A DNA stretch of 64,000 nt from Flagellatimonas centrodinii (GTDB lineage: Bacteria; Pseudomonadota; Gammaproteobacteria; Nevskiales; Nevskiaceae), in assembly GCF_016918765.2 (NCBI RefSeq), contig NZ_CP092104.1, positions 1,798,001 through 1,862,000 on the forward strand, read 5' to 3'. Shown in pieces: positions 16,491 to 27,619 of this stretch. Position numbers and translations under genes: made by a program. The notes under the pieces are model-generated. The model had not been told where the DNA came from. It made no database searches and was given only the letters and a program-made list of their open reading frames with translations. The first letter of the stretch is position 1; each line of letters opens with the position of its first letter.

Positions 16491-18269
16491 TCAGTGCGGA
16501 GGGAGGGCTGTCAGGGCGGCGATACGCGTGCCGTAGGTGGCAACATCGAAGCTGGGCGCGGAGCATCGTTGCGCGGTGCAGAAAAAACCCGCTGGACGCG
16601 ACAGTTGCGGGTACTCGACGTCGTGATGGGGTAGACGCCCCTCGGTAGCGTCCCACCACTCGATGCGGCGCAGGCTGCCCGGGGTGCGCAGCGCCTCTGC
16701 ATACAGTGCTGCAGCGGTCGGATCGCCCTTGGGGCCCACCACCACCAGGTGCAGGGGTTCGCGCCGCAGGGCTTCGTCCACCAGGAGCATCGCCGCTTCT
16801 TCGAAACGACGGGTGCGGACATCCTCGCGAGTGAGCAGGCGCAGCGCATGCACCCCCGCCGCGCGAAAGCGAGGCATACCGCTGTAATTTGCCAGCCGGT
16901 TCAGGAACAGCGCGGCGTCCACGTTCTCGGAAACGGTGGCAACCGGAGCCACCGGCCCGTCACCGGCTGTAGCCGTGAGGAATCCGCCAGCGGGGTCGCG
17001 AAAATCGTGGATCAGGGCGTCGGCAGCCGCCACTGCCAGTGGCAACCAACGGCGCTCGCCGGTGGCGGTGTGTAGCGCCAGCAAGGCCTGTCCCATCGCG
17101 AGGGTGTCATTGAGATAGCGGCCGTCGCCCCGGCTTTCGCCGTGATCAAAGCCGCCATCGTCGCGACCCCGGTTCGCCAGTGTCCACTCGGCGGCGGTGC
17201 GCGCTGCGGACAGCGCTGCGGCGGCCCCGGTGGTCATGTGGTATTCCGCCAGTGCTTCGATGGCCTGGCCATTGGCATCGGCATAGCGATGCGTGTCGAT
17301 GCGGGGGATACCGAGCGGGCGACGGCCGGCATCGTCCAGCGCGAAATAACCGTCGGCCTTCTCGCCGCGCACCAGATCGGCATCCTGACTGACGTAGAAC
17401 GCGCCGTCTGGTCCACGGAGGAAGCCAAGCAGGTAGTCCTGCACGGCCTTGGCGGCGCGGCAGTCCCCCGGACGACGCCACTGCCGGCAGGCCAGTGCAT
17501 AGAGGCGTAAGACCCGGGCCTGCGTCCGCATCAGCTTTTCGTAATGCAACCGGTCCCAGCGACCACCGGTCGAGTATTGGTAGGCGCCGCCCCAGACCGG
17601 ATCGATCAGGCCTGTGCCGGCCGTGAGGGTGCGTTGGGCCCGGCTTCGGGCCGCCGCATCGCCGTCCAGGGCCCACAGCAGGTCCAGCTCCACGCTGGCG
17701 CGGTCGAGAAATTTCTGAGGCAGGCGCAGGCCGCCGCGGCGTTCATCATGGTGGGCCATATGGGCCACTGTCAGCGCCTTGCGAACGGCGTCTGGCAAGC
17801 GCGAGGGCCCGGCAGTATCCGACGGCGTGGCGGCGGTTGTCGTGGGCTCCGGGGTCGGGTCTTGTTGAATGGCCCGAAGCAGTCGGCCGAACGCTTCGGG
17901 TGACTGGTAGCCGGCTCGCTTGACCAGCTCGGTGCCATCGGCCGCCAGGAATATCAGCGCAGGCCAACCCCAGTCCCGGAAGCGGTTGGCCAGCAGCGGG
18001 TTGGCATCATGGTCGACACGGATACTGACGAAGTGCTGTGCCAACTGCGCCCGCACCTCGGGATCCGCCAGGGTCTCCGCCTGCATCACGTGGCACCAAT
18101 GGCACCAGGTGGCTTCCAGGTACAGGAACACCGGGCGCTGCGCTTGCGCGGCCAGGGCGAAACTGCTCTCTGACCAGGGGCGCCAGTCGATGTCCGGTTG
18201 CGGCATTCCGGTTGCCGGCCACAGGCCGATCAACATCAAGAGCAGGCGCGCGTAGGTCATGCCGATCAT
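16491..18269 (-). CDS. Secreted thioredoxin-fold protein (DUF255/YyaL-like)
   Basis: Protein of 592 residues. An N-terminal hydrophobic segment (about 5-22) looks like a signal peptide. A thioredoxin-like domain with the WCHWC motif (Cys56, Cys59) follows, then a long alpha-helical six-hairpin-like domain with repeated YxMxxGxAL-type helices, as in the DUF255/SPATA20 family. Most relatives are cytoplasmic and about 650-700 residues, so an exported, shorter version is less usual. It may act as a thiol-disulfide or glycan-associated protein in the periplasm; function unproven. A second start, ATG 18260 (MTYARL), is possible. Confidence 0.75.
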   Translation of the reverse strand: MIGMTYARLLLMLIGLWPATGMPQPDIDWRPWSESSFALAAQAQRPVFLYLEATWCHWCHVMQAETLADPEVRAQLAQHFVSIRVDHDANPLLANRFRDWGWPALIFLAADGTELVKRAGYQSPEAFGRLLRAIQQDPTPEPTTTAATPSDTAGPSRLPDAVRKALTVAHMAHHDERRGGLRLPQKFLDRASVELDLLWALDGDAAARSRAQRTLTAGTGLIDPVWGGAYQYSTGGRWDRLHYEKLMRTQARVLRLYALACRQWRRPGDCRAAKAVQDYLLGFLRGPDGAFYVSQDADLVRGEKADGYFALDDAGRRPLGIPRIDTHRYADANGQAIEALAEYHMTTGAAAALSAARTAAEWTLANRGRDDGGFDHGESRGDGRYLNDTLAMGQALLALHTATGERRWLPLAVAAADALIHDFRDPAGGFLTATAGDGPVAPVATVSENVDAALFLNRLANYSGMPRFRAAGVHALRLLTREDVRTRRFEEAAMLLVDEALRREPLHLVVVGPKGDPTAAALYAEALRTPGSLRRIEWWDATEGRLPHHDVEYPQLSRPAGFFCTAQRCSAPSFDVATYGTRIAALTALPPH

Positions 18270-18302
18270 ACGGCGAACCCGCCGATCGGGATGCAGTGTG
18301 AC

Positions 18303-20054
18303 TCAGCCGTCCTTGGCAAAGATATAGGGTGCGCCAGCCTCCAGCGTCTGCATCTGGATGTCGGCATTGCCGAGGCTCAAGCCCAGCAGGTCGAGCAGGC
18401 TGGTGAGCAGGACATCGACCAGCACCAGAACCGGTGCCAGCAGATCGAGGACCAGGCCCAGCAAGGCATTCAGGCCAAGTGCATTGAGGACGCCGCCCAG
18501 CAGGCGACCGAAGGTGAGATGGGCCGCCAGACCATCGGCGAGGTCAGCCACGGCCCCGCTCAGCAGGGTGTTGGTGCTGGCGCCGATGTGGACGGCGTGA
18601 TCCGGTGCGGGGCTGTCGGCCTTGGGGACAAAGGGGCCCTCGAAATCCAGCGTCTGCGGCGCGGTTTCCGCCAGTTCCACGATGATCGGCTGGTCCACCT
18701 CGATGGACAGCAGCAGCAGATCGATCAGCGGCGGTGGCTTGACGATAGCGGCCGCCGGGTTGCTGAGATCGGCCACATCGCCGACGGCAATGCGCGCCAG
18801 GGCGGTTTCGGCGACCACCGTGGTCTCATGTTCGGGCCGGTTGCGGTTGGCACACCGGACTTCGGTGAGCGTGGCGGTGGCGGCTGCCCCTTCGACAATC
18901 AACGGCAGGCTGACCACGCCGCCGCCGCCGAAGACATTGAGCAGCCCCAGGCGCAGGCGCAGTCGCAGTTGGGCGGAGCGGGCCTGGGTGCGCGGCGTGC
19001 CGTCGCTGTAGTAGCCGGGGCGGCCGATGGCGATCTGCGGCGGTTCGAGGATCGACAGCTGTATGGCCAGGCTCAGCAGGCCGGGGATGTTGACCGAGAC
19101 CGGCAGGGTGAGCACCGTGCCCTGCGCCGCGCCCTGCGTCAGGGCCATCACCAGATCGAACAGGTTCACCTGCAGCTGGACGGCGGCCGACTCCAGCCCC
19201 GGCTCCAGGGCCAGCACGTCGCCCAGCCGTACCGACCGGTTGCTGACGTCGGCGGCTGAGGCCAGTTCCGCCAGGGCGCTGAGCACCACCGGGTCGACAT
19301 CGCCGACCGTCGCCACCGCGTCCTCGATCAGCCGTAGCGCATCCGGCAGGTCCAGCGTCAGTTCCAGCAAGTCGTCCGGCTTGATGACCCCGAGTTGCAG
19401 CTGGGCCAGTTGCAGCAGATCGACCGAAGCGTTGGCGAGCCCCTGGTAGGCCAGCACGCTGAGGTTGACGCTGGACCCCAGCAGTCCGCCGAGCAGGCCG
19501 TTGACCAGACCCGGATCGGCGGCATTCAGCGTCAGCAGCGAGGTGCCGACGCTGACCTGGCCGATGACAGATTGACTGGCGTAGGCGGTGGACCGCATGA
19601 CCGGGGGCGTGTCGCCGCCAGACAACAGGGGAAACATCGGGTCGGGAAACGGTTGGGCCAGGCGGATGCCGACCGAGGTGGCTTCGTCGAAGGGCACCGA
19701 GGTGTCGAGGCTGCGAATGCCATCGACCGAGCGTTCCTGGCCGAACAGGATCTCGCTGCCGCCTTCCAGTAGGGCGTCGGCATTGAAGCCATTGCGCAGC
19801 AGACTGTTGCGGACTTCATTGGTGAGGCCGGGGGCGTCGCCGACCTCCTCGCTGCAGCCCCCCACCACCCGTGCCGCATCCAGCGCGGCCAGTGACGCAG
19901 CGCCCTGCAGGGCGCGCTTGACGCTGTAGAGGCGTGCCAGTTCGATGCCGAGCATGATCGAGGCGAGCATCGCGACCAGCGTGATGCCGGCGAACACCGC
20001 CGCCGCCCCGCGCTGTTGTCGCTGTCCCCGCTGCTGGCCCGCACCTGCACGCAT
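18303..20054 (-). CDS. TadG-like pilus-assembly-type membrane protein
   Basis: Protein of 583 residues. The N-terminus QRGAAAVFAGITLVAMLASIML with the following IELARLYSVKRALQGAASLAALDAAR matches the TadE/TadG pseudopilin-like segment: a short basic head, one membrane helix, then an amphipathic helix. The rest is predicted outside the membrane and is unusually rich in Leu, Val and Ala, with several LLGLVLDLLAPVLVLVDV-like stretches near the C-terminus. ATG 20054 is chosen because GGAGGG lies 5 nt upstream; an ATG 12 nt earlier lacks one. No other tad genes are near. It may share the thiol protein's transcription unit (33 bp gap). Confidence 0.7.
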   Translation of the reverse strand: MRAGAGQQRGQRQQRGAAAVFAGITLVAMLASIMLGIELARLYSVKRALQGAASLAALDAARVVGGCSEEVGDAPGLTNEVRNSLLRNGFNADALLEGGSEILFGQERSVDGIRSLDTSVPFDEATSVGIRLAQPFPDPMFPLLSGGDTPPVMRSTAYASQSVIGQVSVGTSLLTLNAADPGLVNGLLGGLLGSSVNLSVLAYQGLANASVDLLQLAQLQLGVIKPDDLLELTLDLPDALRLIEDAVATVGDVDPVVLSALAELASAADVSNRSVRLGDVLALEPGLESAAVQLQVNLFDLVMALTQGAAQGTVLTLPVSVNIPGLLSLAIQLSILEPPQIAIGRPGYYSDGTPRTQARSAQLRLRLRLGLLNVFGGGGVVSLPLIVEGAAATATLTEVRCANRNRPEHETTVVAETALARIAVGDVADLSNPAAAIVKPPPLIDLLLLSIEVDQPIIVELAETAPQTLDFEGPFVPKADSPAPDHAVHIGASTNTLLSGAVADLADGLAAHLTFGRLLGGVLNALGLNALLGLVLDLLAPVLVLVDVLLTSLLDLLGLSLGNADIQMQTLEAGAPYIFAKDG

Positions 20055-20135
20055 GTTGCCCTCCACCCCGTTGAGGTGTCAGGAGTATCCCCACCCGGAA
20101 GGCCGGCAGGTGGCTTGGGCCGACGGGAGGTGTCG

Positions 20136-20153
20136 TGGCCCCGACGGGGGCCA
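20136..20153 (-). terminator. GC hairpin after argH
   Basis: TGGCCCC (20136-20142) and GGGGCCA (20147-20153) form a 7-bp stem with a 4-nt loop directly after the argH stop. No U-tract follows on the minus strand, so termination is uncertain. Confidence 0.35.
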
Positions 20154-21542
20154 TCAAGCGGGCCGGGAGGGCCCCTTTCGGGCACGGGCGATGGCGGCAC
20201 GGACCTGTGCCGGTGCAGTCCCGCCGATGTGGTTGCGGGCGTTGACCGAACCCTCCAGCGTGATCACCGCGAATACATCGTCAGCGATCAGCGGCGAGAA
20301 CCCCTGTAGCGTGGTCAGCTCCAGTTCGGCGAGATCGCAGCCGGCCGCAGTGGCGTGGGCCACCGCGCTGCCGACGACATGGTGGGCGTCGCGAAACGGC
20401 AGCCCCTTCTTCACCAGGTAGTCGGCAAGGTCGGTGGCGGTGGAGAAGCCACGGGCGGCGGCCTCGCGACAGCGTGCGGTGTTGACGCGGATGTGCGGCA
20501 CCATCTCGGCATAGACCTGCAGGCACAGGCTGAGGGTGTCGATGCTGTCGAACAGCGGCTCCTTGTCTTCCTGATTGTCGCGGTTGTACGCCAGCGGCTG
20601 ACCCTTCATCAGCACCAGCAGGGCATTGAGGTTGCCGACCACGCGGCCGGTCTTGCCACGCACCAGTTCCGGCACGTCCGGGTTTTTCTTCTGCGGCATG
20701 ATCGAACTTCCGGTACAGAAGCGGTCCGGCAAGTCGACGAAGCCGAACATCGGTGTCGACCAGAGGATCAGTTCCTCGCTCCAGCGCGACAGGTGGACCA
20801 GGCAAAGCGCTGCGGTGGCGCAGAATTCAATGGCGAAGTCACGATCACTGACCGTATCCAGCGAGTTCTCGGTCACGCCGTCAAAGCCCAGCTCGGCCGC
20901 CACCCATTCGCGATCGATGGGGTAGACGGTGCCGGCCAGCGCGGCGGCGCCGAGTGGTAGTTGGTTCATGCGGGCGCGGCCGTCGGCCAGCCGACTGCGG
21001 TCACGCAACAGTTGTTCACGCCAGGCCAGCATGTGGTGACCGAAGGTGACCGGCTGTGCGATCTGCAGATGGGTGAAGCCGGGCATGAGGGTGTCGGCCT
21101 CGCGCTCGGCGAGATCCAGCAGATGCCCTGCAAGGCGGTCCATCAGCGGTAGCAGCTCGTCGATGACGTCGCGCACGTAGAGGCGGATATCGGTCGCCAC
21201 CTGGTCGTTGCGGCTGCGCCCGGTATGTAGGCGTTTGCCGGCGTCGCCGATGCGTTCGGTGAGCCGTGCCTCGATATTCATGTGAACGTCTTCAAGCTCG
21301 GGCTTCCACTCGAACCGGCCGGCGTCGATGTCGGCCTCGATGGCCGTCAGACCGTCGACGATGGCGGTGACATCGGCCGCCTTCAGCACGCCGACGCGAC
21401 CGAGCATGCGGGCATGGGCGATGGACCCACGGATGTCCTGGCGATAGAGCCGGGCATCAAAGCTGACCGATTCCGAGAACCGTTCAACCAGGGCGCTGGT
21501 GGATTCCTGGAACCGCCCGCCCCAGAGTTTGCCGCTGCTCAT
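20154..21542 (-). CDS. argH: Argininosuccinate lyase
   Basis: Lyase of 462 residues giving arginine and fumarate from argininosuccinate, the last step of arginine synthesis. It shows the N-terminal LWGGRFQ, the HTGRSRNDQ block, and the fumarase-superfamily signature [12 protein letters not shown], which carries the mobile catalytic loop. The open frame begins with TTG 21548, but ATG 21542 (MSSGKLWGG) fits the family. It is divergent from algZ over 65 bp, the same order as argH/fimS in Pseudomonas. Its product arginine feeds SpeA in this window. Confidence 0.97.
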   Translation of the reverse strand: MSSGKLWGGRFQESTSALVERFSESVSFDARLYRQDIRGSIAHARMLGRVGVLKAADVTAIVDGLTAIEADIDAGRFEWKPELEDVHMNIEARLTERIGDAGKRLHTGRSRNDQVATDIRLYVRDVIDELLPLMDRLAGHLLDLAEREADTLMPGFTHLQIAQPVTFGHHMLAWREQLLRDRSRLADGRARMNQLPLGAAALAGTVYPIDREWVAAELGFDGVTENSLDTVSDRDFAIEFCATAALCLVHLSRWSEELILWSTPMFGFVDLPDRFCTGSSIMPQKKNPDVPELVRGKTGRVVGNLNALLVLMKGQPLAYNRDNQEDKEPLFDSIDTLSLCLQVYAEMVPHIRVNTARCREAAARGFSTATDLADYLVKKGLPFRDAHHVVGSAVAHATAAGCDLAELELTTLQGFSPLIADDVFAVITLEGSVNARNHIGGTAPAQVRAAIARARKGPSRPA

Positions 21543-21607
21543 CGTCAAAGATCCCGTCTGGTGAAGCCGCCATTATAGGCGGCAGCGTCATTTCCCCCGG
21601 GCCGGTC

Positions 21608-22738
21608 ATGACGCACAATGGTGACCATGCTGCGGACGCCCTCATGAAGCGGATTACCCCCGAATCGGTTGCCAGCCTCGACCTGATTCCCGATTTCTGC
21701 CGGGCCAGCGCCCTGCTGACCCAGGCTTTCGTGTTGCAGTTGGTGGCGATCGTGCTCACCCTGGCCGGTGATGCCCGTGGCGATGACGCCATCGCCCGCC
21801 TGATGATGTTGACCATCTACCTGCAGTGGATCGGCCTGATTTCCTCCGGCCTGCTGTGCTGGGCGCGACGCTGGTTGCGGGTGGCGCGGCCGGGCGTGGT
21901 GTTCTTTGTCTGCTGGGGCATGCTGGTGCTGTTGGTGCTGTTTCTGTCCGACCTCGGATATCTGGTGGTGACTGAACGGCGCTGGGTGGAGTCGCTGCCG
22001 GCAGAGTCGCGGTTGGAGTTCATCGCCCGTCACGGCACCATCGCGGCCATCGTGGTGCTGGGGGTGCTGCGTTACTTCTGGGCCCGCCACCAGTGGCAGC
22101 AGAATGTGCACGCCGAGGGCGAGGCGCGCTACCAGGCCCTCAACGCCCGGATCAAGCCGCACTTCCTGTTCAACTCGCTGAACAGCGTGGCCGAACTGAT
22201 CCATGCCCGACCCAACGATGCCGAACGCATGGTCGAGGACCTGTCCGACCTGTTTCGCGCCAGCCTGGAAAAGCGTGGCCAGTTGGGGGTGCTGCATGAA
22301 GAGCTTGATCTGTGCCGGGCTTACCTGCGGATCGAGCAGCTACGTCTCAGCGAGAAGCTGCATGTCACCTGGGATGTGCCCGAGTCCTTGCGGGACTGGC
22401 CGTTGCCGATGCTGGTGATCCAGCCGTTGATCGAAAATGCGGTGCATCATGGGGTGTCACGGCTGCGCGGCGAGGGCACGATTCGGGTGGTGATCCGGGA
22501 GGTCAATGATCGGTTGATGATCGATGTCGAAAACCCCATTCCCGACGCTGATGTCAGCGAGACGCAGGTGGGGCGCACCGGCAACCATATTGCGGTCGAC
22601 AATATTGCTCAGCGTCTGAACCTGATTTACGGTGATACCGCCCGCCTGGAGATGGGGAAAGACCCTCGCCTCGACGGACCGGTATTCTGTGTACGCTTGG
22701 TGCTACCGGCCACGCCGAAAAATAATGAGTTGAGTTAG
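21608..22738 (+). CDS. algZ: LytS/AlgZ-type sensor histidine kinase
   Basis: Membrane kinase of 376 residues. Four to five hydrophobic segments (about 35-155) are followed by a His_kinase domain with the H-box KPHFLFNSLN (His185) and N-box QPLIENAVHHG, the atypical class without the classical DHp helix. It lies between argH and an AlgR-like regulator with hemC behind, exactly the Pseudomonas fimS/algZ-algR order. There it governs alginate, type IV pili and rhamnolipids; the targets here are unknown. It is 11 bp upstream of algR and surely cotranscribed. Confidence 0.9.
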   Translation: MTHNGDHAADALMKRITPESVASLDLIPDFCRASALLTQAFVLQLVAIVLTLAGDARGDDAIARLMMLTIYLQWIGLISSGLLCWARRWLRVARPGVVFFVCWGMLVLLVLFLSDLGYLVVTERRWVESLPAESRLEFIARHGTIAAIVVLGVLRYFWARHQWQQNVHAEGEARYQALNARIKPHFLFNSLNSVAELIHARPNDAERMVEDLSDLFRASLEKRGQLGVLHEELDLCRAYLRIEQLRLSEKLHVTWDVPESLRDWPLPMLVIQPLIENAVHHGVSRLRGEGTIRVVIREVNDRLMIDVENPIPDADVSETQVGRTGNHIAVDNIAQRLNLIYGDTARLEMGKDPRLDGPVFCVRLVLPATPKNNELS

Positions 22739-22749
22739 GGGAATCGCTT

Positions 22750-23499
22750 GTGAGAGTCGTGATTGTCGATGATGAACCGCTGGCCCGAGATCGCCTGCGG
22801 CGGCTGTTGGCTGATTTTCCCGGCTACGAGGTGGTCGGCGAGGCCGGCGATGGTGAGACCGCGCTCGACGTGATCGATGACGAAGAGCCCGACCTGGTGC
22901 TGCTCGACATTCGCATGGGCGGGATGGACGGCCTGCAGGTGGCGCGCAGCATGCAGGACATGGACCTGCCACCGGCAGTGATCTTCACCACGGCCTACTC
23001 CGAGCATGCATTGTCCGCCTTCGATGCCAACGCCCAGGCCTATCTGCTGAAACCGATTCGGGCCGAGAAGCTGAAGGAGGCCTTGTTGCGGGTGCGCAAG
23101 CCCACCCGCGCGAATCGTCCGCCCGCCGCCGCGGCGGCGGGCGACCCGGGGCGACCGAAGCGGGAGTTCGTGCTGGCGACCACCCGTGACGGCCTGCTGC
23201 GGATCCCGGCCGAAGACATCGTCTATTTTCTTGCCGACCAGAAGTACACCACGGTGTTTCACCTTCATGGCGAAGTGCTGATCGAGGAATCGCTGAAGAC
23301 GCTGGAGGAAGACTTCGCGCCGTGGTTCCTGCGGATTCACCGCAAGGCGCTGGTGGCGACCCGTTTCATCGCCGGGCTTGAACGCGAGAAGCAGGGCGAG
23401 CAGCACCACTGGCTGAAGCTCAAGCATGCGCAGCAGCCGCTGCCGGTGTCGCGGCGACGGCTGGCCGAAGTCCGACGGTTTCTCACCGACGCGCACTGA
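22750..23499 (+). CDS. algR: AlgR/LytTR response regulator
   Basis: DNA-binding regulator of 249 residues. The receiver domain has Asp53 as phospho-acceptor (LLDIRMGG), plus DDEP acidic pocket and LKPI lysine. A basic Ala/Pro linker (RANRPPAAAAAGDPGRPK) joins it to a LytTR domain (EDIVYFLADQKYTTV, FLRIHRKALV). It pairs with the upstream kinase. Start is GTG 22750 with AGGGGAA about 7 nt before. Like Pseudomonas AlgR it precedes hemC. Confidence 0.93.
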   Translation: MRVVIVDDEPLARDRLRRLLADFPGYEVVGEAGDGETALDVIDDEEPDLVLLDIRMGGMDGLQVARSMQDMDLPPAVIFTTAYSEHALSAFDANAQAYLLKPIRAEKLKEALLRVRKPTRANRPPAAAAAGDPGRPKREFVLATTRDGLLRIPAEDIVYFLADQKYTTVFHLHGEVLIEESLKTLEEDFAPWFLRIHRKALVATRFIAGLEREKQGEQHHWLKLKHAQQPLPVSRRRLAEVRRFLTDAH

Positions 23500-23556
23500 C
23501 GCCGTTGTGGCGCGGCGGGGGCGGACAAATCCCCCGGTAGCCGCGATACTTCGCGC

Positions 23557-24479
23557 ATGAGCACCGCCACCCTTCGTATCGCCACCCGCGAGTCGCCCCT
23601 CGCCGTGTGGCAGGCTGAACATGTCCAGGCGCGGCTGCGCGCGGCCCATCGCGATCTTGAAGTGACCCTGCTGCCGATGACCACCACCGGTGACCAGCGC
23701 CTGGAAGGCGCGCTGTCAGCGGTCGGCGGCAAGGGGCTGTTCGTCAAGGAGCTGGAGAAGGCGCTGCTGGACCGGCGGGCCGATCTCGCCGTGCACTCGA
23801 TGAAGGATGTGCCGGCCGAGCAGCCCGAGGGCCTGCGGCTGGCGGTCTTCCTGGCGGGCGAGGACCCGCGCGACGCCTTTGTTTCCAACCGGTATGCGAG
23901 GCTTGACGACCTGCCCGAGGGGGCCTGTGTCGGCACGTCCAGCCTGCGGCGGCAGACCCAGTTGCGGCATCTGCGGCCGGACCTGCGGATCGAGGTGCTG
24001 CGGGGCAATGTCGGCACCCGCTTGCGCAAGCTCGATGACGGCCAGTACGACGCCATCCTGCTGGCCTGCGCCGGCCTGATCCGCTTGGGGCTTGGCGACC
24101 GTATCCGTCAGGCGCTGCCGGTTGACACCTTCGTGCCCGCCGTGGGGCAGGGCGTGGTCGGCATCGAATGCCGCCAGGGCGATGACGCCACCCTGCGCTA
24201 CCTTGCGGCGCTGGCCGATCCGCACAGCACCGCCCGACTGGCCGCCGAGCGGGCCTTCAACGCTGAACTGGGGGGCAGTTGTCAGGTGCCGGTGGCCGGG
24301 CATGCCACCCTGCGGGCTGATCGCATTCGTCTCGACGGCCTGATCGGTGCCCCCGACGGGGCCCAGGTGCGCGACCAGATCGAAGGGGCGGTCTGTGATG
24401 CCGCCGATCTCGGCCGGACCCTGGCGCAACGCCTGCTGGCCGCCGGGGGCGACGCACTGCTGGCGCGCCTCGCTGCAAA

Positions 24480-24483
<4 letters not shown>
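23557..24483 (+). CDS. hemC: Porphobilinogen deaminase (hydroxymethylbilane synthase)
   Basis: Enzyme of 308 residues polymerising four porphobilinogens into hydroxymethylbilane in haem synthesis. The dipyrromethane cofactor cysteine is Cys242 in LGGSCQVP. Other motifs are [29 protein letters not shown] and [12 protein letters not shown]. It follows algR as in Pseudomonas, but hemD does not follow; the next gene is mnmG on the opposite strand. The TAG stops of hemC and mnmG interlock in a shared CTAG (24480-24483). Confidence 0.97.
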
Positions 24484-26324
<1,841 letters not shown>

Positions 26325-26350
26325 CTTCAGTCAGCCCGGCCCGGTCTCGG

Positions 26351-26656
26351 CTAGAACACAATCTTGCCGGTGAGGGTTTCCCACCACATGCGCCAGTCGC
26401 CGAGATAGCTCTTCCACGGATAGCGGAAGGTGGCGGGCTTGTTGTGCTCGAAGAAGAAGTGGCCCACCCAGGCCCAGGTGTAGCCCTGCACGAACGCGAG
26501 CAGGATCAGCCACCACTGCCCGGTCAGTACGGCGCTGACCACCAGCAGCACGGCCAGGCTGGTGCCGACGAAGTGCAGCCGCCGGTTGGTGCGGTTGGCA
26601 TGCTCGGCGAGGTAGTCCGGGTAGAAGGCATCGAAGCTTTCGTAATGATCACGCAT
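26351..26656 (-). CDS. Mpo1-like (DUF962) membrane protein
   Basis: Small protein of 101 residues with the DUF962/Mpo1 signature: EHANRTNRRLHFVGT at the start and VGHFFFEHNKPATF-YPWKS near the end, around two hydrophobic hairpin segments. Yeast Mpo1 is an Fe2+ dioxygenase that alpha-oxidises 2-hydroxy fatty acids. The conserved histidines are here, so a similar lipid role is possible; bacterial relatives are little studied. ATG 26656 is chosen because GGAGAG lies 7 nt upstream and the conserved region starts just after it; upstream frame codons are not conserved. Confidence 0.78.
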   Translation of the reverse strand: MRDHYESFDAFYPDYLAEHANRTNRRLHFVGTSLAVLLVVSAVLTGQWWLILLAFVQGYTWAWVGHFFFEHNKPATFRYPWKSYLGDWRMWWETLTGKIVF

Positions 26657-26714
26657 GGGGGCTCTCCAAACGGCGCGTTTGCCGTCAGTATAGGCGTGAC
26701 GCCCCGGAATCCCC

Positions 26715-27617
26715 ATGAAAATCGCCATCCTGTCCCGCAATCGCCGCCTGTATTCCACCCGTCGACTGGTCGAGGCCGCCCGGGCGCGCGGCCACGCGCC
26801 ACAGGTGATCGACGTCTTGCGGTGCTACATGAATATCGAGCCGCTGAAGCCGGAGATTCACTTCCGCGGCAAGCGGCTCAAGGCATTCGATGCCGTGGTG
26901 CCGCGGATCGGCGCCAGCGTCACATTCTATGGAACGGCGGTGGTGCGCCAGTTCGAGATGATGGGGGTCTATTGCGTGAATGGCAGCGTGGCGATCACGC
27001 GCGCACGCGACAAGCTGCGAGCGCTGCAATTGCTGGCGCGTCGAGGCATCGGGCTGCCCACCACCGGCTTTGCCCATTCACCCGACGATACCGCCGACCT
27101 GATCCGCCTGGTCGGCAATGCGCCGATGGTGATCAAGCTGGTGGAGGGGACGCAGGGGCAGGGCATGGTGTTGGCGGAAACCAACGAGGCTGCGGCATCG
27201 GTGATCGACGCCTTTCGGGGGCTGGATGCCTACTTTCTGGCCCAGGCTTTCGTCAAGGAAGCCGAGGGCAGCGACATCCGCTGTTTCGTCGTCGGCAATC
27301 AGGTGGTTGCGGCCATGCAGCGTACGGCGCGGCCGGGCGAGTTCCGGTCGAATCTCCATCGCGGCGGCAGCGCGGTGGCGGTGAAGATCACCGCCGAGGA
27401 GCGTCGTACCGCCATCAGGGCATCGCGCATCATGGGCTTGCAGGTGGCCGGCGTCGACATCCTGCGGGCGAAGCAGGGGCCGGCGGTGATGGAGGTGAAT
27501 GCCTCGCCCGGACTGGAGGGGATCGAGAGTGCGACCGGGGTCGACATTGCCTCGCACATCATTACCCACCTTGAGACTGAAGTGATGTCCGGACGTCAGC
27601 GGGACCAGGGAGGGTAG
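26715..27617 (+). CDS. rimK: RimK-type alpha-L-glutamate ligase
   Basis: ATP-grasp ligase of 300 residues. It adds glutamate to the C-terminus of ribosomal protein S6 in E. coli and can make poly-glutamate. Motifs are [31 protein letters not shown], the ATP-grasp [19 protein letters not shown], and metal ligands in [14 protein letters not shown]. All E. coli RimK blocks are present. The next gene, a zinc amidohydrolase-like protein, starts 3 bp after, so the two act or are expressed together. Confidence 0.95.
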   Translation: MKIAILSRNRRLYSTRRLVEAARARGHAPQVIDVLRCYMNIEPLKPEIHFRGKRLKAFDAVVPRIGASVTFYGTAVVRQFEMMGVYCVNGSVAITRARDKLRALQLLARRGIGLPTTGFAHSPDDTADLIRLVGNAPMVIKLVEGTQGQGMVLAETNEAAASVIDAFRGLDAYFLAQAFVKEAEGSDIRCFVVGNQVVAAMQRTARPGEFRSNLHRGGSAVAVKITAEERRTAIRASRIMGLQVAGVDILRAKQGPAVMEVNASPGLEGIESATGVDIASHIITHLETEVMSGRQRDQGG

Positions 27618-27619
27618 AC

